Assembly (NCBI GenBank): GCA_947396885.1
Contig: CANDYH010000006.1
Coordinates: 1-64,000, forward strand
DNA length: 64,000 nucleotides
Source of the DNA: Heligmosomoides polygyrus polygyrus
Taxonomy: Eukaryota; Nematoda; Chromadorea; Rhabditida; Heligmosomidae
Direction of reading: 5' to 3'
Shown here one piece after another: positions 58,001 to 64,000 of this stretch. The position numbers were made by a program, and so were the translations under genes. The notes beneath the pieces were generated by a model that saw nothing but the letters and a program-made list of their open reading frames with translations, ran no database searches and was not told the DNA's origin. Every line of letters begins with the position of its first letter. Position 1 is the stretch's first letter.

Positions 58001-59740
58001 GCACTAGCAAAGTGCGCTAAGCTTAAGGGAATGTGTTCTCGAAAATAATTAGCTACAATCGCAAAAAAGCCCGCGCCAGCAATTTTTTAGCAATCTCCTC
58101 AAAAAACTAGCCGTTCAATTGGCACATTTCTGTGCCTGACATGTCAACAGATCCTCCCTGTGACTTGTCTAGCACAGAAATGTAGATTTCGGTGCCGGCG
58201 AGGAAGTTCGGAGGCGAAAAAAATGCGAGGATCAGCACAAAAGTGAGGAAGAGTGGCCTAGAAAAATATTTCCTCAAAAAACTAGCCGTCGAAAAAACTC
58301 AAAATGAGTCTAGCCACGACGAAAACCCTACGAGGAGAACAACAGAGACATCACATGACCACCCAACGTCACCAGACGTGTGTTGAACTGTGGTTTGGTC
58401 ACGAACCAAGGAAGTGTCGAAATAAGTGAGCGGAAGTGCATAGAATAGGGCACGACCATCGCTCCCCGTCGCTCGTCGCAGTGCAGTGCACTAGTTGCCC
58501 CGAGCCCGTCGCTGGAGCGACGCGGGAGTATACCATAGGCCTAAGGGCCCGTTTGTACTTCGTCGCTGAGCGACGCGACCCTACGTATTGTGGCCACATT
58601 GATTGAGCGACGCGATCGATCAATCTGGTCACTTTACATGCCGTCGCCACGCTCGGCGTCGGAAGTATAAACGGGCCTCACAGCCCTGCAGCGATGTCGG
58701 CGACAGCATCGGCGACGCTTTTGTGCGGTTCGGCCCTATAGTTGTGCTCGAATGATCTACTCAAATAGGTATTCTAATGATTTCCATTCGAATTTAAAGA
58801 TCTCTATTCGAATATTCGTAAAACCGCGTTTTTTGAATGTATATGAATTAGAGTATCTAAAAAAATCCCGTTTTCCGAATGTATTCGAATACACAAAACT
58901 TTTAGGCATTCGAAACCATTCGAATATTTGAAACAATTTCGAGAGCACAACTATAGTTGCTACGCACTGCGTTTCAAGAGAGCACCAGCCCAGCACTGTG
59001 TCGACAGCGTCACCTACGGGGCGACGAAGTATAATATATGTCTTTAGCGAAGATATTGTCTCACCCATGAACTCTTCTAATATTTTTTGATATTTGCTTA
59101 ATTCAGAGTATAACTTATACCGAGTTGCACAGATTATAATTTTATGACTTTGCAATCACCTCCCAAATCTTCTCACATGAGTAGCTACTGCGACGGCGAC
59201 GGCCATAGGCATCGAAAAATAACAACTTCCAATTCATTAGCTTATTTAGACTAGTAGTCGACTTGCAAGACTAAAAATAGGTAACAGAATGACGTCGCAA
59301 TCGAAATCCTCTCCGTAACTCGGAAGAGTTAATGTTGTCCAGATTTTGACGCAGACCTAGGCAACGCTTTTGTGTTGCTTTTGTTGTGAACCGACACCCA
59401 AAGCGTTTCCACCGTCATCACTTTAGCATACCTTATTGACACGCGCTTTGCTTCGTTCTTTTCCGGAAGAAGGCAGTTGTAGACGACGTCGTCTCGGTGA
59501 ATCATCTGAAATACACAGTGCTGTTTTTGCTGAAATTATTACATGAGATGCTCCTCCAACTATGCACAACAGCATCCGTTCCAAGAAAAGCGATTATCTA
59601 CAAAAGTGGCAAACCCACGTGAATGATTGACGCCTTTGTCTTATTCTCGTGTTCTTTCCTCAACTTGTCGTACATCTTCTTCCATCTTTCTTTCATTTCG
59701 TTCCGCACGAGAAGAGGTATGTAGCCCTGAATACCGTTGT
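52065..59740 (-). CDS. Unrecognised multi-exon host gene (at least eight exons, 5' end not found)
   Basis: Exons in phase: 59619-59740, 59432-59505, 55881 (or 55917)-55971, 53796-53894, 53516-53638, 52352-52428, 52210-52270, 52065-52145 with stop TAG. Donors include GTATGC, GTAAGC and GTCAGT; acceptors include TATTTCAG, TTTTTAG and TTCTGCAG. The joined product is about 240 aa or more, charged and helix-rich: MKERWKKMYDKLRKEHENKT near the visible start, IADILMEEADEIRRNLRLLN, KCIVPYIDRYGNTELVCVAR, then an acidic tail (SQEEETLDKETLEWLQ) ending LLALRSW. No signal peptide or membrane segment is seen in this part. I do not recognise a family. The donor of the third exon is uncertain, and an 18-nt exon at 59914-59931 may precede the first. 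Its large introns hold SINEs, a LINE fragment and nested transposons. Confidence 0.65.
52760..53080. repeat. Dispersed repeat shared with 34040-34330
   Basis: Both share GCGCAACAA, GTCGCG.TT.TTATTTGATTG, GTGT..TTTTTATAATT and TTTACAGG.GT.AAAC..C..GCAAATAG in the same order. The other copy forms part of the spacer of the TA foldback element. Confidence 0.5.
53110..53210 (+). mobile_element. tRNA-derived SINE, family A (most tRNA-like copy)
   Basis: A cloverleaf can be drawn: acceptor TCGCCAGG with CCTGGCGA, anticodon-like stem CTCCTGC/GCAGGAG, T-arm GCGGG-TTCGAGT-CTCGC, flanked by GATCAAACA and GATCGCAACAAAA. The shared flanks place it with the SINE family, not with functional tRNA genes. It lies in an intron of the unrecognised gene. 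Confidence 0.7.
54116..54830 (-). pseudogene. LINE RT fragment of a third LINE subfamily
   Basis: Reads TIADDIALACNVVS (IADD for the usual YADD/FADD), RMLADVDRVCGNVGLQLNLT, ELSRRKRAAWGAFKSVEEVV, LRAHLFNSTVLPPLTYTSET, SSKIRWTDHVMRFADIHWTR. Frame changes lie near 54500-54560 and 54330. It lies in an intron of the 52065-59740 gene and shares its sequence with the 2796-2972 remnant. Confidence 0.8.
54850..55260. mobile_element. hAT-family relic (ends similar to 4008-6146 and 9800)
   Basis: Begins with AAGCGTGGGGTTCAATT and ATTTACGACCCCTCCCCTTC, like the ends of the foldback at 4008-6146. It ends near CTACCTGAAGGACCGACATC, the inverse of the hAT interior at 9817-9840. Boundaries are uncertain. 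Confidence 0.5.
55369..55640 (+). mobile_element. tRNA-derived SINE, family B
   Basis: GTGTAGCACAGTCGGAGAAG (A-box-like), ATAGTTCGGATTTCCCGC (B-box-like), then a body with CCATCCCTCCGGGGTCGGTG, TTTGTCTGGGAAGGA, GGCTGGCCACCGCAAGTCAT and GCATTCAAGCCGCCTCCACG. The body matches 63408-63705 in inverse orientation. It lies in an intron. Confidence 0.8.
56083..58541. mobile_element. TIR element with TAA TSD (PIF/Harbinger-like), 2.46 kb
   Basis: Ends AGCCTATGGTATACTCCC and GGGAGTATACCATAGGCC, flanked by TAA (56080-56082, 58542-58544). A TWA 3-bp TSD is the PIF/Harbinger habit. Next to both ends lie GCGACGCGGGAGT motifs. A second element (56539-57533) is nested inside. No transposase is recognised, so it is non-autonomous. 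It sits in the intron between 59432 and 55971. Confidence 0.65.
56539..57533. mobile_element. TIR element with TTA TSD, 995 bp, nested
   Basis: Ends GGCGCCTTTTATACTC and GAGTATAAAAGGCGCC are perfect inverted 16-mers, flanked by TTA (56536-56538, 57534-57536). The arms continue GC-rich (GCCGC.., GGCGCG). The interior has two copies of a module (about 56995-57080, 57118-57195) that also occurs four times in the palindrome at 60790-62320. Confidence 0.8.
58545..58676. mobile_element. Small MITE, about 132 bp
   Basis: Ends GGGCCCGTTTGTACTTC and GAAGTATAAACGGGCC, inverted, with CGTCGC/GCGACG inside each. The flanks are TAA on the left and TCA on the right, a possible decayed TWA duplication. It abuts the right end of the 2.46-kb element. 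The 41603-41625 text looks like another end of this family. Confidence 0.55.
58734..58957. repeat. AT-rich inverted repeat with ATTCGAAT motifs
   Basis: CTATAGTTGTGCTCGA at the left and CGAGAGCACAACTATAG at the right bound an ATTCGAAT-rich core, similar to 40575-40840. Confidence 0.55.
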
Positions 59741-59759
59741 CTGTCTAACCGGTATGTGG

Positions 59760-60786
59760 AAGGAAAAGAAACAGCATTCATAGGATCAATTATGCTCATT
59801 TCTAATAAACATTCAATTTGAGGACGAACTGCATCTATTTCGCTAAGACAGAGCCCTCTTACATTATGGCTTGTAAAACGTTGTGTTGTGCAGCTTAATC
59901 ACTTTTAAAATACCTGGAGGTGCATTAAAATCTATTGAAATTCAATCAGTATTAAGACACTACGGCACACTATGGGCATCGAAAACTAGAAGAAAACACT
60001 AATACAACAAGCAGACTTCTAAAAGATGCGAAAAATAGCTTGAAAGTTGAGAATGCATTGAAGACTGTTTGATTCTGTTAAGTCGGACCGAAACTCTTTC
60101 CGTTCTTGGCTTCTAGATTTACCTATTAGGATTTCTTCTAAAACTGTTTATTCTAATGATGGTGCAATACTTTATACTTGCCACTGCCAAGAATCATGAA
60201 CATCAAGAATCCATGATCTATCTGCAGTTATTTCTCATATATTACTGTAGATATATGGATAGCCGCATATGTGCCTCACCCAAACTAAGGTGGACATTTG
60301 TTTCGGTCTACAGAAACAGCACTCCGAACATACAAAGCTTACGCCGAAAAAGCCCACTGAATATTGGCTGACCTGCCAGAATGTTCAAGTTTACGAGGTT
60401 CATAAGAACCTTAAAACTCGGTTGTGCCGTAAGCCCAGTAGCAACACCCTTAGTACTGGGTATACAAAATCGATCAGTACTCTACACAGCGACATATTTA
60501 AGCTGGTGGAGACACGCCTGCCACCCTTCAGGTCGGGCGTCCGATTCTACTATACATATGCCCCTGATATTGTCTATGTCGATCTTACGGCGAAAAAGCG
60601 ACAACTGAAGAGGGAGAACTGGTTCCGAATCGGGTCTATGAAAGAACGTGTCCTACATGGTCCTGTGAAGTTTGTTTCCATTTGGGGAAGCAGAATTGCA
60701 TAATATTTGATGGGTCTATCCCACGTTATATGTAAAATAATTGTGGGAAGGACTACATAGTAAAAATTGACAAGCATCAATGTGTC
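59760..60786. other. Gap upstream of the unrecognised gene
   Basis: An 18-nt micro-exon candidate lies at 59914-59931 (minus). A 144-codon open stretch (60269-60703, plus) has a patch GVRFYYTYAPDIVYVDLTAK, but no recognised family or splice context. Confidence 0.3.
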
Positions 60787-60789
60787 TTA

Positions 60790-62320
60790 CCAGGATACTA
60801 TCTCAACGGTAGGTCGGAACGGCGCAAGTGTTGTATATGGGCAGAACCGCCTCTCCCTGGGAAGTAACAAACTGCAGGTATCTCGACCCCAATACAACTC
60901 TGCGCAGAGTTAGGGGCGACGGAAGTCGCGTGTTGGTGCCCTGTTGATTCACGTGCTCCACGGCTGACGGGCGCGCGGGATGAGGGCTCGTATCGCGGAC
61001 AAGCGCAGTGCTCAGGTGGCGTAGTAGGGAAGAGCTTGGGCTCGTAGACGCGGGGTCGGGGGTTTGGATCCTGCAGACTGCGTCCGTTTTGCACTTTTGC
61101 AAAATCCATGTTTATCATATAGGTAATCCACCTAGGGGTATTATAGTGTGTTATAGAGCATGTTTACATATAACATATGCTTCAAACTACAGATTAGCTA
61201 GAATGTTCACTTCTGCGTGTCACTTGCTTGAAGCCTGTTTTGTGTGAAGCTATAGTTATGTAACGATAGATATTTGGTGGCACTAGTAAAAAGTTCTGAC
61301 TCCACCGAAAGACTTCGGTCGAAAAAATTCCGCTGAAACTTCGTTTAGGGGGGTTATTTGGGGTGCTGATCACGAAGTTTTTCACGATGAGGTCGGGGAC
61401 CACCTATAGCTTTAACAAGGGTGATCCAGGCAGAATCACCGATTTCGCTGAAACTTCGTTTAGGGGGATATTTGGGGTGCTGATCACGAATCTGACATCC
61501 GTTTTTCACGATTCGGCTGAATAATATAGATACAGGAAGGCACAGGATTACATTCTTAAAGTTTCTGCCGATGACGGCAGGTAGAGACAGAATCGTAAAA
61601 AACGAATGTCAGATTCGTGATCAGCACCCCAAATAACCCTCCTAGGCGAAGTTTCAGCGAAATCGGTGACCCTGCCTGGACCACCCTTGTTAACGGTATG
61701 GGTGGTCTCCGACCGAATCGTGAAAAACGGATGTCAGATTCGTGATCAGCACCCAAAATAACCCCCCTAAACGAAGTTTCAGCGAAAAATTTTTTGACCG
61801 ACGTCTTGTCGGTGGAGTCGGAACTTTTTACTAGTGCCACCAAATATCTATCGTTACATAACTATAGCTTCACACAAAATAGGCTTAAAATAAGTGACAC
61901 ACAGAAGTGAACATTTTAGCTAATCTGTAGTTTGAAGCATATGTTATATGAAAACATGCTCTATAACACACTATAATACCCCTAGGTGGATTACCTATAT
62001 GATAAACATGGATTTTGCAAAAGTGCAAATCAAACGCAGCCTGCGGGATCCAAACCCACGACCCCTCGCTCATGAGCCCGAGCGCTTCAAACTTGGGCAT
62101 TGCGCAGAGCCGCGGTACGAGCCCTCATCCCCCGCGCGCCCGTCAGCTGTGGAGCACGTGAATCAACAGGGCGCCAACCCGCGACTTCCGTCGCCCCTAA
62201 CTCTGCGCAGAGTTGTATTGGGGTCGAGATACCTGCAGTTTGTTACTTCCGAGGGAGAGGCAGTTATGCCCATATACAACACTTGCGCCGTTCCGACCTA
62301 CCGTTGAGATAGTATCCTGG
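60790..62320. mobile_element. 1.53-kb palindromic TIR element with TTA TSD
   Basis: CCAGGATACTATCTCAACGG begins each arm. TTA flanks both sides (60787-60789, 62321-62323). The arms meet near 61555 and are inverted copies from end to end, so the strand can fold into one hairpin. Each arm carries a tRNA-like promoter (GTGGCGTAGTAGGG, GGGTTTGGATCC) and two copies of a module with TCAGATTCGTGATCAGCACC. A TTA TSD and long palindromic arms fit a PIF/Harbinger-type MITE. It has no transposase. Confidence 0.85.
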
Positions 62321-62324
62321 TTAG

Positions 62325-63040
62325 TCAAGAAATTCCCGGATGGCTTTATGAAAGTCAATGTCCTGTCTCCTTGGGGTGAACACAATGTTCGATGCCATGG
62401 AGGCATGAGGAATCGTTTATGTCTATGGTATTCCCGTGGCGGGCTCGGCGACAGAGCGAGCGACTGTCACTAATGCAGGCGCGAATACGGTATTGCCACA
62501 CGGGACCACGCAGTGGTGGACAGCACGCCTCACAAAAACAGTTGTTGCTCGTCGCTCCCGCGAAGTGTCGAGAGGGCTGTTATACCTCGGAGTTCCGGAA
62601 GGCGTCGGAATGCGTCGTGCACTATTTTTGCACGCATTTCGACATTTGGACATTTGCTTTGTTTCTGGTTGTTCTATCCTGATTTCAACCCTGTACAGCC
62701 ATTTGAGCTCCTTCGTTTTAGCATCGTGGTTTCGTAGGGCTTTTTTCTGTACCTGCGTACATTCCCGCGTTTATTTTATTGGTGATTTCCCTCGCTCGTC
62801 GTGTCGCCCCCGTTACTCTTCACGTTACGCATCGCGTGCACACTAAACGGTCCATGATTTTGCAGGTGTTTTTGCTGCACGTGTAGACCTTAGCGCGAGA
62901 AAGTGACATATTGGCACTACGACAATCGAGGCGACTTGGATCACGGTCAGGTTAACTGGGATTAAGATTGTCTAGCTACAACACATAAACTGCTTCGTGT
63001 ACTCCGTAGATCACATCTGCATATTTAGTCTCACAACAGA
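62325..63040. other. Gap without recognised gene
   Basis: A frame at 62436-62846 (plus) is open, but it starts at GTG and has no recognised motif. I see nothing else. Confidence 0.3.
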
Positions 63041-63138
63041 ATGTTTAAGGCGATTGGTCCGGGATGTGAAGCTCATTCACTCATGTTACGTCCAGTTGAA
63101 GGGTCATTTGTAGTCGGATTCGAGATACCACTTTCAAG
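63041..63138 (+). CDS. Candidate first coding exon
   Basis: TCACAACAG acceptor, one base, then ATG at 63041. It has 32 codons plus 2 nt to an AAG|GTTAGT donor. The peptide is MFKAIGPGCEAHSLMLRPVE, then SFVVGFEIPLSR. An ATG placed right behind an acceptor is typical of trans-spliced nematode genes. No family is recognised, and no sure second exon was found before the SINE at 63408. Confidence 0.35.
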
Positions 63139-63407
63139 GTTAGTCCTCTTTGCAATTTTCGCCTCTAATCTGTTCAAAAAAGTAGCCTTTAAAATGGAAT
63201 GGTGTTTCGGAAGTATCATAAATGATTTCGGTTTTTCCAAGCCCCGAAAAAGACGAAGACGCCAAAAGTCTGGAAATTATAATATGCTAGGGAGATTAGA
63301 ATTCTAGGATCATACTACTACATTTTTTCACGAACGAGTTTTGCAACAAAAATTTGAAATTGCCGCCTGAATGAGTGGAAATCCACTTTAGCTGAGCAAG
63401 AAATAAA

Positions 63408-63705
63408 GGATAAAGGATAAAGGACGGCGTTACTCAATCCCTTCTGGGATGCGCCAGCGCATTCTATTTCTACGGGATGTCGTGGAGGCGACATGAATGC
63501 GTATTTGGCCATACAATGACTTGCGGTGGCCAGCCGATGAACAAGTCAGCGCTTTATCCTTCCCAGACAAGTCTGGTACCAATTCACCGACCCCGGAGGG
63601 ATGGAAGGCTTGGTTGGCCTGGGCGGGAGATCCGAACCAGGAACCTGGTATCGGGTGCACGCGACAGTCGCACCTCCTCCGACTGCGCTACACGCGCCCA
63701 CCTGA
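63408..63705 (-). mobile_element. tRNA-derived SINE, family B
   Basis: On the minus strand: GCGTGTAGCGCAGTCGGAGG (A-box-like), CTGGTTCGGATCTCCCGCC (B-box-like), then the same body as 55369-55640, ending in CCTTTATCCTTTATCCTTTA. That short 3' repeat (AAAGGAT on the plus strand, near 63405-63423) is a SINE tail. Confidence 0.85.
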
Positions 63706-63709
63706 GCAA

Positions 63710-64000
63710 GAAATACTTGCAAAAAATTCATATTCTTTTCTTTTCTTCTTATTAGTAGCCTCAATCAAATAGCAGAATATTTCTTGGACTTCCTCATGAG
63801 CAACTTCAGTAATACTCAATCAGATAGCATCAGACGATAAATGAGAGAATAAATCAAACTCTCTCCTTTTCAAGAGCAATATGATGCACGGTTAAGATGT
63901 AAATTGTAAGAGCCAGGAAATTCATCGATGAATGCGCGACCGATACGCAAGCTATGGCTTCAGCTTAACGGAGATCTCAGTTCCAGGTTACAGGAGGCGG
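63710..64000. other. Terminal stretch without recognised gene
   Basis: AT-rich. Nothing supported. Confidence 0.35.

Noticed and set aside
62436..62846. 136-codon ORF
   Set aside because: It starts with GTG, which is not a normal nematode start, and has no family motif or splice context.
1..64000. CRISPR arrays, bacterial operons, riboswitches
   Set aside because: No regularly spaced repeats. Spliced genes, LINEs and nematode-type acceptors show eukaryotic nuclear DNA.

Overview
This window looks like nuclear DNA of a parasitic clade V (strongylid, hookworm-like) nematode. The evidence is a compact 13-exon astacin metalloprotease gene with short introns and a TTTTTCAG-type (trans-)splice acceptor just before its ATG, broken relatives of that gene, and a nematode-type set of RTE and CR1 LINEs, mariner, hAT and TWA-duplicating elements and tRNA-derived SINEs. 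The species cannot be fixed by reading alone. Coordinates and splice sites were worked out by eye from consensus signals, reading phase and family alignment from memory; no search was run.

Layout. 18-2255 (-): an apparently intact 501-aa secreted astacin (signal peptide, propeptide, furin site, HExxHxxGxxH protease domain, EGF-like, CUB). 3204-6940 (+): a second astacin copy, head-to-head, now a pseudogene; a 2.14-kb hAT-type foldback element sits inside one exon. 6155-8440 is repeated in inverted orientation at 37640-40090, which carries a third, 5'-truncated astacin copy. 8459-16800: transposon remnants (TIR element, decayed hAT transposase gene, mariner remnant) and a TG-rich minisatellite. 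17300-21050 (-): nearly full-length CR1-type LINE. 21841-22053 (-): possible two-exon secreted peptide gene. 23158-26436 (-): an intronless UPF1-like superfamily 1 helicase of about 1092 aa with all main motifs, the largest open gene here. 27500-41880: nested mobile elements, several with readable target-site duplications (TSDs): hAT 27646-29273, a LINE fragment 31126-31702, and a 3.6-kb TA-flanked foldback 32641-36227 with a mariner inside. 41885-50900: a pile-up of RTE, mariner and CR1; a full-length RTE copy (45805-48950) lies in a CR1 element and is flanked by a 17-bp TSD. 52065-59740 (-): at least eight exons of a host gene I do not recognise, with introns packed with SINEs, a LINE and nested TWA-TSD elements. 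60790-62320: a 1.53-kb palindromic element. 63041-63138 (+): a possible first exon.

Only three loci look like functional host genes: the astacin gene, the helicase (whose absence of introns could also mean retrocopy or transposon cargo), and the unrecognised multi-exon gene. The rest is mostly a record of insertions, and TSDs and nesting give relative ages: CR1 is older than the RTE copy in it; the astacin duplication is older than the hAT element in copy 2; the SINE at 30393-30965 is older than the 184-bp MITE splitting its flank; the TA foldback is older than its internal mariner. No CRISPR array, operon of bacterial type, or rRNA gene was seen, and no convincing functional tRNA gene.
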